DNA of 64,000 bases from Roseiflexus castenholzii DSM 13941 (GTDB lineage: Bacteria > Chloroflexota > Chloroflexia > Chloroflexales > Roseiflexaceae). Below, in pieces: positions 33,927 through 43,648 of this stretch. Where the stretch lies: contig NC_009767.1 of assembly GCF_000017805.1 (NCBI RefSeq), positions 1,736,001-1,800,000 on the forward strand, written 5' to 3'. A program made the translations under genes and the position numbers. The notes beneath the pieces are model-generated. The model saw nothing but the letters and a program-made list of their open reading frames with translations. It had not been told where the DNA came from and did no database searches. Every line of letters starts with the position of its first letter. The first letter of the stretch is position 1.

Positions 33927-34796
33927 GTGACGCCTCCCAATGCGCAGGCAACCCTGGCTCAGGCGCTTGCTTCGGCGGTCGAGGCGCTGCGGGAAGTAAG
34001 CAGCACGCCGCGTCTGGATGCCGAAATCCTTCTGGCGCATACGCTCGGCTGGTCACGCGCTCGTGTTCTTGCGCGGCTTCAGGAAACTATTCCCGATGAT
34101 GCCCTTCAGACGTTTCGCGCGCTGGTAGAGCGCCGCGCGGCGCGTGAACCGGTCGCCTATCTGACCGGGCGCAAAGAGTTCTATGGGCTGGAGTTCGTTG
34201 TTGATCGGCGCGTGCTCGTGCCGCGCCCCGAAACCGAAGCGCTGGTCGATGCCGCGCTCGAATGGGCGCGGCAGCATTATTCTCCGCACGATACGCTGCT
34301 GATCGCCGATATTGGAACCGGCAGCGGGTGCATCGCCATTGTGCTGGCGCGACACCTGCCCAATGCCGTGGTCTACGCTACCGACCTGTCTCCCGATGCG
34401 CTGGCAGTCGCGCGGCAAAACGCCGAATTGCACGGCGTTGCTGAACGTATCACGCTGCTCTGCGGCGATCTGCTGGCGCCACTGCCACAAGCGGTCGATC
34501 TGGCAGTCAGCAATCCTCCATACACGATCCTCAACGAGATTGACGCTGGCGTGCGGTTGCACGAACCGCATCTGGCGCTCGACGGCGGCAGCGACGGTCT
34601 TGCCGTCTATCGTCGCCTGCTGGCAACGGCGCCACAGGCGCTGCGCCCCGGTGGTGCGTTGATGCTGGAGATCGGCGCAACCCAGGCGGAGGCGGTGACG
34701 GCGCTGGCGCGCCAGGCATTCCCGGCTGCGGCAGTGCATATGTTGCGCGATCTGGCCGGGTGGGATCGAGTGGTGGTGGTGAACGTTGAACGTTGA
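33927..34796 (+). CDS. prmC: Peptide chain release factor glutamine methyltransferase
   Basis: This 289-residue enzyme methylates the Gln of the GGQ motif in release factors RF1 and RF2 with SAM. An N-terminal helical domain leads to the Rossmann methyltransferase with DIGTGSGCIAIVLARHLP and the substrate-binding SNPPYT motif. The start is a GTG three bases after the previous stop. Its last five codons (VNVER) and stop are formed by the dispersed GTTGAACGTTGAACG repeat, so the C-terminus may be recently altered. It converges on the ceramidase-like gene. Confidence 0.93.
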   Translation: MTPPNAQATLAQALASAVEALREVSSTPRLDAEILLAHTLGWSRARVLARLQETIPDDALQTFRALVERRAAREPVAYLTGRKEFYGLEFVVDRRVLVPRPETEALVDAALEWARQHYSPHDTLLIADIGTGSGCIAIVLARHLPNAVVYATDLSPDALAVARQNAELHGVAERITLLCGDLLAPLPQAVDLAVSNPPYTILNEIDAGVRLHEPHLALDGGSDGLAVYRRLLATAPQALRPGGALMLEIGATQAEAVTALARQAFPAAAVHMLRDLAGWDRVVVVNVER

Positions 34797-34808
34797 ACGT
34801 TCAATGTT
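34782..34808. repeat. GTTGAACGTTGAACG element over the prmC stop
   Basis: This is the same word family as at 10406 and 14973. It supplies the end of the prmC frame and its TGA, then continues into the short convergent gap before 34944. Confidence 0.65.
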
Positions 34809-34943
34809 GCCTGTGGAAACGACAACCGTCCAGACGTGGCGCGCTGCCTGTGCGGGCGATCTGCTCCACCCGTGCGGGCGAAAGGCGCCGTGCCTCGACC
34901 CGCGCCCGATCCGTCTGTGCCACTGATCGGCGCGCCTCTATCG

Positions 34944-36140
34944 TCAACGATCTCCGATCAATCCCCGCGCCACTGTCAGCAGTCGTGAGCCGGTGGTTGG
35001 ACCGATCGACATGCTCTCCTCGTACTGCTTCCCAGGGTTCATGTAATCAGCAGGAGGAATGAATTCATCGTCAGGCAGAATGTAGCCAATCTCGTCGTCC
35101 GCCAGACCAATGAGCATCCGGTACGGACCGGGCAGCATCGCTTTGAGTTCAAACCCCAACCGTGGCAGCAGTTCACCGGGAATGGTGATGATCTGCGCCG
35201 GACCGAGATCGATAGAGGTGCAGCAGGTGATGATGGCGCCGTTGACTGGCTGGCGCGCTCGTAGCACTCCCATCTGTTGCGCCATAAGCAGCAATGGATT
35301 GGCGAGCGGCAGGTCGAACTCGGCGCGCCGCACGTCGAGTCGCTCGACTTCGACGGTAGGCTGTGCCGCGAGCGCCGTCAGCGCTGTCTCAGCGTAGGCG
35401 CGCCCCATATGTTCCGCCCATGCCGGGGTGCGGTCGTTGGTGTCAGGGGACAACATGCCCCCAAGTGCGCCGGATACGTGCAACGCTACACCACCGACTC
35501 GCGTTTCCACTTCCCGGCACGCATATCCGGCGTAGTCCGCCGAAATCAGGGTGCTGTCACCGTCGAGCACTTCAGGATGGCACGCCAGGTTGAGCAGCGT
35601 TGCAATCACCTCGCCATCGAGTTTCACAAACTGCAACACCGCCACCTCATCATCGACGATGCCGGGATCGCGGAAGTTGGCAATGTACCCGGGCAGTTGC
35701 GTCATCCCGCAGCGCAGGCGCGCTGGGCAGCAGAAGGTCAGCGCTTCGATGACCGCATCGACAATCGCCTGCTTCACCGACGCCAGATAGAGCGGATCCA
35801 CGCCACTGACGCTCCGATCCGGTCCCCACAGCCCCAGCGTATCCGGTCCACTGTGAGTATGCGTGCAGGCGACAACCAGCCCCGACGAATCGATGCCGCG
35901 CGTATCGAGCGCAGCGCGCACATCCAGCACATCACCGCGATCCAGACCGATCAGGTCACACGCGGCGATTACGGCGACGCGCTCGTCAAGCCGCAGCGCA
36001 AGCGCCCGCACGTACAGATCGGTATCGATTGCCGTGGCGCGGCGATTGTTCTGAAATCCAGCCAGAAACACCGGACGTTCGTCAGGGTTCGGGGTGATAC
36101 AACGAGTTGCGGCGCCGGCAAGCAACGAAGACTGGCTCAT
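34944..36140 (-). CDS. Neutral ceramidase-like / alkaline non-lysosomal ceramidase N-domain protein
   Basis: This 398-residue protein starts with LLAGAATRCITP and contains VACTHTHSGPDTLG, LACHPEVLDGDSTLISADY and SGALGGMLSP. These are typical metal-ligand motifs of the neutral ceramidase fold. It lacks a signal peptide and is shorter than true ceramidases, so the substrate may be another amide; many such bacterial proteins have no known role. It starts 3 bases after the GH4 stop, so the two are one transcription unit. Confidence 0.82.
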   Translation of the reverse strand: MSQSSLLAGAATRCITPNPDERPVFLAGFQNNRRATAIDTDLYVRALALRLDERVAVIAACDLIGLDRGDVLDVRAALDTRGIDSSGLVVACTHTHSGPDTLGLWGPDRSVSGVDPLYLASVKQAIVDAVIEALTFCCPARLRCGMTQLPGYIANFRDPGIVDDEVAVLQFVKLDGEVIATLLNLACHPEVLDGDSTLISADYAGYACREVETRVGGVALHVSGALGGMLSPDTNDRTPAWAEHMGRAYAETALTALAAQPTVEVERLDVRRAEFDLPLANPLLLMAQQMGVLRARQPVNGAIITCCTSIDLGPAQIITIPGELLPRLGFELKAMLPGPYRMLIGLADDEIGYILPDDEFIPPADYMNPGKQYEESMSIGPTTGSRLLTVARGLIGDR

Positions 36141-36143
36141 GCG

Positions 36144-37430
36144 TTACCTCTCGAAAGTGGGAAGCAGACCGCGATTCGTTCGTTTGATGTCCTCCCAAAC
36201 GGCTTCAACGTGTGCCGCGTCGGGACCGAGCGGGTTGGCAAGTAACGCCAGCATCGCTGCTTCTTCGTTCCCCTCGACGGCTGCCTGCACGGTGAGCAGT
36301 TCATAGGCTTTCACCTGGCAGGTCAGCCCGTGGAAGGCTGGCTCGAGCGGAGCAACGGGAATGGGCGTGGCGCCGCATTTCCCAACCGCACATGGCATTT
36401 CAACGACCACATCGTCGGCGAGGTTGGGGATAGCGCCATTGTTGCGCGTATTCACCACGTGAATGGCGTTGTCGTCGGTATAGAGCGATTCGATCAGCGC
36501 CGCAGCCGCCGTCGAGTAGTACGCGCCGCCGCGTTCCATCAGTTCCGGCGGCATCTCACGCAGCGTCGGGTCGGCGTAGCGCGCAAGCAGTCGGCGCTCG
36601 ACTTCCATCACCACTTCGGCGCGGGTCGGCTCGCCGCTGTTCTGCCGCGCAATGATCTGCGGCGTAAGATAGAAATAGCGCAGATATGACGACGGAATGG
36701 CGCGCAGTATGTGAATGAGCCGGGGTGGAAAACGGAGCGGATCGTCATCGTGGCGCAGACGCTCGACATACGCCGCGATCACGGCGTTGGTCGCGTCCTC
36801 GCCATTGATCGTCACCCGCCGGATCCAGTTCAGGTGGTTCAGTCCAACCTGCTCGATGAACACCTGTTCCGGCGGCACATCGCACATGCGCGCAATGCCG
36901 CGCTGCGCATTGATCGCATTGTTGCACAGCCCAATGACCGGCACGCCGCCGTGACGCGCTACCGCCTCGGTGACGATGCCAGCCGGATTGGTGAAATTGA
37001 GCAGAATCGCCTGCGGTGCGTTCGCACGCATATCACGCGCAACATCGAGCACAATGGGAATAGTGCGCAACGCCTTGGCAAACCCGCCAACGCCGGTCGT
37101 CTCCTGCCCGACGAGGTGATGCCGCCGTCCGAGCAGTTCGTCGTTATGACGCGCCTGCTGCCCGCCGACGCGAAACTGCGTGATGACATAATCGGCGCCT
37201 TCGAGCGCCCGGCGTCGTTCCGTGGTCAACTCCACTTGAAATCCTGCGCCGGCGTGACGAACCATGCGCTGCACAAATGAACCAACGATGTGCAGGCGCT
37301 CCTCGTCGGGATCGACAAGCCAGACCGTGCGCACGTGCAGGGTTGCACTCCGGGTGATCAGACCGTTGATGAGTTCGGGGGTATAGGTGCTGCCGCCGCC
37401 AATGACAACGATATTCACAGGTTGCCTCAC
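36144..37430 (-). CDS. Glycoside hydrolase family 4 (6-phospho-beta-glucosidase-like)
   Basis: This 428-residue NAD- and metal-dependent hydrolase has the N-terminal Rossmann motif VVIGGGSTYTPEL. The family sequences VGGQQARHNDE, NFTNPAGIVTEA, GLCNNAIN, QVGLNHLNW and VEMPCAVGKCGATPIPV are also present. GH4 enzymes use a redox-assisted elimination. The neighbouring ceramidase-like and G1P-dehydrogenase genes give no clear pathway. The exact sugar is uncertain because the GLCN segment has Asn where Pro or Val is more usual. Confidence 0.9.
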   Translation of the reverse strand: MRQPVNIVVIGGGSTYTPELINGLITRSATLHVRTVWLVDPDEERLHIVGSFVQRMVRHAGAGFQVELTTERRRALEGADYVITQFRVGGQQARHNDELLGRRHHLVGQETTGVGGFAKALRTIPIVLDVARDMRANAPQAILLNFTNPAGIVTEAVARHGGVPVIGLCNNAINAQRGIARMCDVPPEQVFIEQVGLNHLNWIRRVTINGEDATNAVIAAYVERLRHDDDPLRFPPRLIHILRAIPSSYLRYFYLTPQIIARQNSGEPTRAEVVMEVERRLLARYADPTLREMPPELMERGGAYYSTAAAALIESLYTDDNAIHVVNTRNNGAIPNLADDVVVEMPCAVGKCGATPIPVAPLEPAFHGLTCQVKAYELLTVQAAVEGNEEAAMLALLANPLGPDAAHVEAVWEDIKRTNRGLLPTFER

Positions 37431-37482
37431 ATGGTGCTATTGCATCGATGCACTGCCATTCTACCACCATGCGACGGAGCGA

Positions 37483-38448
37483 TTACAGGTTGTGCGCGGT
37501 GCTGAAAGCCAGGCGATGGCGCCGGACATACGCAGGAAGTTCGCAGATCACCTCCTGCATCACCATTTCCGGCACGCGGTCGAGCGGCACGCCAGCGTGC
37601 GCCAGCGCCCGTTCCAGCGGCGCGATGTCCTGGCACTGCCAGGCAGCCGTGTGCAGGATCGCCGGACCCACCAGATCGCCGTGGGCGTGGCCGCTACCAA
37701 GCGACGGATGTGCCTCCAGCGCATATGCCAGGTAGTGTTCCGACCCTTCTTCCGGTCGGCTATGCCCGATCACATTGCAGAGTTGCACTTCGAGCGCCAG
37801 CAACCGCAGCAATTCGCGCACGCCCGCCGGATCGCCGCGCCCTGCGGCGTCCGCAATGTCGAGCGTGCCATCGAGGATCGCCCGTGCAGCAGCGGCAACC
37901 CACGGCGTGTAGCGTTGTTCCGGCGGGTTCATACCGCATTCTTCGGCATAGCGCCAGTCGTGAAGCGCCGTTGCAATTGAGAGAAGGTCGCAGACGCCGG
38001 CCGCGCGCAGGTGCGGCGGCGCCGCCGCCAGAAACGGAATATCGGCATAGACGACCGTAGCCGGACCGGTGGCGAGGTACGTCACGCACCCATCGCGGCG
38101 GACGCCGCTGACCCACGTCATGTGCGCATCGACCGAGAGGGCGGTTGGGATCAGCGCCAGCGGCAACCCGTGCCGCCAGGCGACGTATTTCGCAGCGTCC
38201 GCCGCGAGACCGCCGCCAATGCCATAGACCACCTCAGCGTCGGCGGGAACGGTGCGCGCCAGGTTCTCGAAGTGCGGCTCGCTTGCTTCGCGCGGTTCGG
38301 CGTTCCACGCAGCGGGCAGACGCAAGCCTGCGCGCACTGCTGCGGCGAGCGCCGGACCGCTCGCCACCTGCGCCACGCGCCGCTGCTCGGTGATTTCGCG
38401 CAGCGGCATCTCGACAATGGCGGGAATCGGGTAGAAAGAGGGAGGCAT
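37483..38448 (-). CDS. Glycerol-1-phosphate dehydrogenase-like enzyme (iron-containing ADH superfamily)
   Basis: This 321-residue protein carries the NAD motif GIGGGLAADAAKYVAWRHG and PTALSVDAHMTWVSGV. Its metal ligands are suggested by HAHGDLVGPA and an upstream Asp in GVCDLLS. This matches the sn-glycerol-1-phosphate dehydrogenase/AraM group rather than dehydroquinate synthase. I set the start at 38448, where the ATG shares one base with the Vsr stop (TGATG); the longer reading to 38514 would lie in vsr. It would reduce dihydroxyacetone phosphate, giving the archaeal-type glycerol phosphate isomer; this is inferred from family only. Confidence 0.82.
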   Translation of the reverse strand: MPPSFYPIPAIVEMPLREITEQRRVAQVASGPALAAAVRAGLRLPAAWNAEPREASEPHFENLARTVPADAEVVYGIGGGLAADAAKYVAWRHGLPLALIPTALSVDAHMTWVSGVRRDGCVTYLATGPATVVYADIPFLAAAPPHLRAAGVCDLLSIATALHDWRYAEECGMNPPEQRYTPWVAAAARAILDGTLDIADAAGRGDPAGVRELLRLLALEVQLCNVIGHSRPEEGSEHYLAYALEAHPSLGSGHAHGDLVGPAILHTAAWQCQDIAPLERALAHAGVPLDRVPEMVMQEVICELPAYVRRHRLAFSTAHNL

Positions 38449-38858
38449 CAGGACAAGAGGAACCCTTTCAGTTTTTCGAGCAGTTTGTCGCGGTCGCGCG
38501 TTTCGCATTCCCAAACGATCAGCACATTCCAGCCAAGATATGCGAGTTTGTGCAGGTTTTCGCGGTCACGGACCATATTGCGATCAAGTTTCCGGTTCCA
38601 GTACTCGATATTACTCGTCGGTCGCGCGGCGTGGGGACACCCTTCATGCTGATGCCAGAAGCAGCCGTGCACAAAGATGACCTTCTTATGGCGCGGCAAA
38701 ACAATATCAGGCTTGCCGGGTAAATCCTTGCAATGAAGGCGAAACCGATACCCCATTCGATGTGCCAGCGAGCGCACCAGGCGTTCCGGCGAGGTGTTTT
38801 CGCCGCGAACCTTCGCCATAATGCGACTGCGCTCTTCTGGTTGAAAGACATCCGGCAT
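38448..38858 (-). CDS. vsr: Very short patch repair endonuclease Vsr
   Basis: This 136-residue mismatch endonuclease nicks next to T:G mismatches that arise when 5-methylcytosine deaminates. Family motifs are RSRIMAKVRGENTSPE, GKPDIVLPRHKKVIFVHGCFWHQHEGC and YWNRKLDRN. It is encoded beside a C5 methyltransferase, the classic arrangement for limiting methylation-driven mutation. It ends one base into the next gene (TGATG) and follows the probable endonuclease gene by 3 bases. Confidence 0.96.
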   Translation of the reverse strand: MPDVFQPEERSRIMAKVRGENTSPERLVRSLAHRMGYRFRLHCKDLPGKPDIVLPRHKKVIFVHGCFWHQHEGCPHAARPTSNIEYWNRKLDRNMVRDRENLHKLAYLGWNVLIVWECETRDRDKLLEKLKGFLLS

Positions 38859-38861
38859 GGC

Positions 38862-39731
38862 TTATTGCGCTCGCTTGATTTTTGTCCATTGCGACTCGGC
38901 GACTACGTTGTCACCCCGCTTCCAGATGGTTTTTCGTGCAACATCAGGACCTGACATTTGCACGTTAATGCCGATCTCGACGACATCCTGAGCATCACAC
39001 TGAAATGCGTCATAGAGTATTTTCAGAAACTCAACCTCATTGATCTTCCAGCACTGCGGTGCAGGATTGTTCCGTGCGTCGGGCACGGTTCGGGGGAAAA
39101 GATACAAACACGGAGGAGGAACCTGAGTGGCGTCTATTTGAGCGGCACGTCCAGGTGCTGCGGTCAGATTAGGACAGATACGTCCTTTTGTGCCGCAAAG
39201 CATATCCCAGATAATCAAGCCGTCTACTCGCTCCTTCCTGGAAATCATTTCGGCGCTCAGCCGCGTGTGTATGCCTGACCAGGCGTTATGTCGGGGATCT
39301 GAACCAGGATTCTGACAAAGCGACCAGATGATGAACTCGTCTGCATTTGCAGGACGCTGAAAAGTATTTGTATTGTTTCCATCGAGGCAACCCTTTGCCT
39401 CAATGACACAGATGCGATCGCCAACGCGAACTTCGTAGTCGTGTCGCTCGCCTGAACCGCTGAATTTCCAGTCCGTTATCTTGCCTTGTTGCTTCAAAAA
39501 ATCAAGAACTTTCTCAATAAACTCGCGCTTTTCGGATGTCGTGGCCGCCTGTGTACCGCGCAGACGTTCAATTGCTGCTCGAAAGGGACCGGATTGCCAG
39601 AATTCATCATTATTCATTCCATGGTCTCCAATCCGAGGCGCATGCGCTTTCAGCGCTTCGGCGTAATCGTTGATGAGCCTCTCTGTCTCTTCGGATAACT
39701 CACAGAGAATGACCGGCTCACGGGCTGACAT
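38862..39731 (-). CDS. Probable type II restriction endonuclease
   Basis: This 289-residue protein was not assigned to a named family. The best sign of function is a PD-(D/E)XK-like stretch, RHDYEVRVGDRICVIEAKG, in the middle, where IEAK would supply the catalytic Glu and Lys. The other sign is its position between a C5 methyltransferase and vsr. I choose ATG 39731, which overlaps the methyltransferase stop by 14 bases; the reading to 39848 adds only out-of-frame methyltransferase sequence. Base composition is lower in GC than the neighbours, which fits transfer. The recognition site is unknown. Confidence 0.72.
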   Translation of the reverse strand: MSAREPVILCELSEETERLINDYAEALKAHAPRIGDHGMNNDEFWQSGPFRAAIERLRGTQAATTSEKREFIEKVLDFLKQQGKITDWKFSGSGERHDYEVRVGDRICVIEAKGCLDGNNTNTFQRPANADEFIIWSLCQNPGSDPRHNAWSGIHTRLSAEMISRKERVDGLIIWDMLCGTKGRICPNLTAAPGRAAQIDATQVPPPCLYLFPRTVPDARNNPAPQCWKINEVEFLKILYDAFQCDAQDVVEIGINVQMSGPDVARKTIWKRGDNVVAESQWTKIKRAQ

Positions 39732-40881
39732 ACGCCAGGGACTCCTCATTCTGCACGATAGATGTTGCAATCGGACGAAGGATATGCTCCTCCAGCCACG
39801 AAACGACGGGCACGACGACCGCGTCGCCCATGACATAATACCCGTCATTGTAGCGTCCAGGCAACCAGTATCGGTCGGGCAAGCCCATTAAGCGCGCCGC
39901 TTCGCGTACCGAAAGCAGCCGTGAGCGGATGACATCCCCTTCGACGACCAGAATCGTCTGTCGGCTCGAACCTCCAGCCGGTGTCCGCAGACAACCGCTG
40001 ATGCCATCGAACCGCACTTCTGCGCGCTGGCGCTTGGCTCCGTTCTGAAGGCGCGTGCGCTTGTAGATGGCGCCGATGTGGAGACGACCGGTCAACTGCG
40101 CGTGACGCACCTTGGCGAGATTGAGCGGAGACATCAGTGACAGGAGGCGTTGTGTTTCTTCGGGGCGATGCCAGGAAACGCCGGTTGGCTCAGGATCGAT
40201 CACATCGTGAATACGGCGTGGCGTTCGTTGTGGCAAGGGGAGACTCCACCAGACCCATGCATCTTGCGCCAATGGCGCGAGATGACGGAAGGCGCGAACG
40301 ACCGCTGCCGGATGCCACGTTGCGTGCGGCGTGGGCGTGATCACCATCTCTGGTATCGTCACGTCGTCCTTGACTGCAACGATGAAGAGCCGTGGTCGCG
40401 ATTGAGGAACGAAATGCACGGCGTCAATGACCATGGCGCCCAGGCGGTATCCTTGTGCAACAATAACCGAGACCAGTTCCTGAAAATCGCGTCCTCGATT
40501 TGAGGTAAGCAAACCGACAACATTTTCAATGGCAATGATCGGCGCCGGTCTCCCTTCCCGGTCGAGCGTGGTCACGAGATTCCAGAATGACCAGAATGTG
40601 CCGCTGCGTTCGGCGCGCAACCCGCCGCCTTTCCCCGCGAGCGACAGATCCTGACAGGGGAACGACGCCCATGCCAATAGCGCGCGACCCGGAAGCATAT
40701 CCGTCGTCACACGATGGATATCCGCAACAACCAGCTCTGGCGCGCCGGAGAAGTTACGCCGGTACACGTCCGCTTTTTTGGGGTCGATGTCATTGGCGAA
40801 CAGGCAGGTCCACTGTGGTCCCAGTCCAATCCGTGCCAGGCCGCCGCCGGCGAAGAATTCGTAGAAGGTCAGGCCGGTCAT
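39718..40881 (-). CDS. DNA (cytosine-5) methyltransferase of an R-M system
   Basis: This 387-residue enzyme has the ordered m5C motifs FYEFFAGGGLARIGLG (I), FPCQDLSLAG with the catalytic Cys (IV), IENVVG (VI), PQSRPRLF (VIII), LSVREAARLMGLP (IX) and MGDAVVVPVV (X). The region between VIII and IX is the target-recognition domain. It is the first gene of the island and overlaps the probable endonuclease, so methyltransferase would be made first. The target sequence cannot be read from the gene. Confidence 0.94.
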   Translation of the reverse strand: MTGLTFYEFFAGGGLARIGLGPQWTCLFANDIDPKKADVYRRNFSGAPELVVADIHRVTTDMLPGRALLAWASFPCQDLSLAGKGGGLRAERSGTFWSFWNLVTTLDREGRPAPIIAIENVVGLLTSNRGRDFQELVSVIVAQGYRLGAMVIDAVHFVPQSRPRLFIVAVKDDVTIPEMVITPTPHATWHPAAVVRAFRHLAPLAQDAWVWWSLPLPQRTPRRIHDVIDPEPTGVSWHRPEETQRLLSLMSPLNLAKVRHAQLTGRLHIGAIYKRTRLQNGAKRQRAEVRFDGISGCLRTPAGGSSRQTILVVEGDVIRSRLLSVREAARLMGLPDRYWLPGRYNDGYYVMGDAVVVPVVSWLEEHILRPIATSIVQNEESLAYVSP

Positions 40882-41004
40882 GATCGATGCTCACCGAATG
40901 GAAACTCGGAAACGTGGAGACATTCTAACATATGCCGGCATGCGCGCAATGATGATGTGGAGCAACCCGTTTGCACCACGTTCGGGATTAACCGTCAAGA
41001 GCGT

Positions 41005-43621
41005 CTACTCCCGCTCATAGCGCAGGCTGGCGCGCGCCACACGTTCCGGCGCCGCGCACAGGCGCGCCTCGGGCGCTGCGTCCTGCGCCTCGCTCAGAGC
41101 GCCGGTGAACCGGTTGCTGCGCGCGCGCGCGAGTTCCCGCGCCAGCGCAGCGACCGCCGGTTCGCACGCAACTGTCGCGCGTTGCCATGCGGTGGCGTAT
41201 GTATCGAGGGTGAAGGGGTGATCCGCCAGCGCCTCCAACGCATCCGCGATTGACGCAAAGAGCCGGAAAGCGTCAGTGAGAGAGGGCGCCGGATCGGTCC
41301 CATCGTCCGGCGGAGGATCGATGGCAGTGCGCAGCATCTGCGCCCGCGCGCGGAGCAGTGCATACAGATCGACGCGAATCGGCTCGGTCGCCGGACCCTC
41401 AGGCAACAGGAGATAACTGTCCGTTACGCCGCGCTCATCTTCACTCACATACGGCAGGGTGAGATGCGCTCCTTCAATGTGAACAGAAACGGGCAAGACA
41501 TCGCCGCTCAGCAGCAAACGGCAGGGTCGCAATCCATTCCAGCCTTCCGGTCGTCGCAACTGGAAGCGACCACTCTGCGCCGCCGACAGGCGCAGCCCGT
41601 TGCCGCACGGAGCAACAACGCCTTCACTTCCGCTGAACATCATACTCGAATGCATGCCGCGCACGAACCAGGCGCCTTCCGCAGCGTCGCCACCCATCGC
41701 ACAACCGATGACCTCATCGTTGCTGATGATGATCAGCCCGATCCGCAAACCGCCAATGCCAATATGGAGATGTTGCAGCGAGCCATCGGCGCAACGATGC
41801 GTCAGGGCGCCGCGATAAGGCTCCGGGCGACGGTTCGCAACGCACACAATGGTCAGGCGATGGCCATGGCGCACCGTGACATCAACATCGCGCGCATCCG
41901 CCCAGCCATGCCGCGCATATCCGCCGCGTCGCTCGATCAGTTGCACGATGCGCTCAATCTCCACATCATCCGGCAACAGGAGCAGTGCGGGCGACTCTTC
42001 CATGTCAGCAGGTTGCGCATGGTCGCCCAAAGTGGGCGCGTGAATGAAATGCAGCAGATCGCAGGGCGCCAGATGTTCATCGAATGTTGGCAGCACATGC
42101 CCCATCAGCGCCAGGTTGGAACAGCCTGCCAGTTTGTGTTGCGTTGCGCGCGCCATCAGCGCCGCCGAAGGGACGAGGAGCAGCGGATAGGCTGTCAGGT
42201 CTTCCTGAGTTGCAATATCCACATCAACAACATGGAAGGCGATACCGGCGCGCACGAGGCGTTGAGCGAGCGCCTGAGCGCGTCGACCGGTAGCGCACCC
42301 GGCGGTGATGGCGTGCAGCGTCTCGCTGGTATGCTGCGCTACTCGTTCGGGAAGATGAGAATAGCCGATAGCGACGCTTGCAGGGCATGCGGCAGCGGTA
42401 AAATCCGGTCCCGCAGCACTAAGAAGCGTGAAGAGTGTCTTGGCATGCCAGAACCGCCGGCGCACGCTACTGTTCGGTTGCAGCGGCGCTTCCATTGCCC
42501 AGCGCGGCAACGCGCCAATCATTGGATTATCGGGGTGCGCCTGCGCAGCGACGTACACATTGATCGCCTGCGCCCCGCCCATCAACGGAGTCGCAAGATA
42601 AAAATCCTGCGCAGCGCTGATTTCGGCGACCAACACCGGATAATCACGGCTCAGCGCCGCCATCAGGCGCGGACGCCAGAATCCATAATGGACATATTCC
42701 TCGAAGGAAAGGGAATATCCTTCACCGCCAACGAACGGCGCTGCAACATCTTCCGCATAGACATTGAACCCCAGCCAGCCTGCGGCGCGCGCCATCGCCG
42801 ACAGATCGACGATAGTACCGCAGCGATGCCATGGCGCTGCCAGCAGATCGTGAAAGATTGGCGCCTGCCATCCCGCCGCGCGCAGCATGTCAACGACTGC
42901 TACCAGCGCCTGAGCATACCATTGGTCGGTGAACGTTTCGAGCATCAAATACCGTTCGAGGTCGGCAACGGTCGATGGCGGGGTCAACGCGCGCGGCGGC
43001 GCAGGCGCTCCCTCCCCGGCGAACTTGCGCCACAGATATTCGACGACGTGGACGTTATAATTAGACGCGGATCAAGCCCGACATCAGCCGGAAGCATGCC
43101 ATCACCGGGGATTTCATTGTCGGCCTGAAGGGCAATGATTGGACCCGACGGATGCTGAAAGGGCAGCATCGCGGTTGAGAACACATCGATCCAGCGCCGC
43201 GCAGCCGCGAGATAGACCGGATGCAGATACCATGCGCGCGGTGCATTGCTGTCGGATTGTCGCCAGAGGTCTCCGTCGGCGCGGCGCGCGTGGATTTCGG
43301 GATAATTCTGCAACAACCAGAGCGGAATGCCGCCGCCGAGCAATTCTGCATCGACGAACGGACCCGGTTTCAGGATCAGGCGCAGACCGAGCGAGTCACA
43401 CAGACGCACAAAGCGCAGCAAATTGCGCTGCGGATCGATCGCGCCGGTAAAGTCGAACACGCCGGGTTGCGGTTCATGCCAGCACCAGGGCACATACGTC
43501 TATTGGCGCTCATTTGTCGCAGACGCACTAGCAACAACAACCAGTTTTCAGGCGGCGCGCGAAAGTAATGGAGTTCGGCAGACAGAATCGGCGCACCATC
43601 TAGTGCGGATGAACCACTCAC
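41005..43621 (-). pseudogene. Broken GH35 beta-galactosidase gene
   Basis: Three frames together encode one GH35-like protein. The first (from 43621) gives ILSAELHYFRAPPENW; the second (43493-42984) gives PWCWHEPQPGVFDF and IALQADNEIPG; the third (42987-41005) continues as YNVHVVEYLWRKF and the long C-terminal part. At about 43500 several codons are missing as well as the frame; at about 43065 a single base change of frame is enough. No good ATG or ribosome site precedes the first piece, which follows rex by only 27 bases. The protein is therefore probably not made whole. A sequencing error could explain one break but hardly the deletion. Confidence 0.85.
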
Positions 43622-43648
43622 CAGGAACGCTCCATTGACATATTCCGC

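Noticed and set aside
38862..39848. Longer start of the endonuclease candidate at 39848
   Set aside because: The extra 39 residues are the methyltransferase gene read out of frame; the ATG at 39731 gives a normal overlap.
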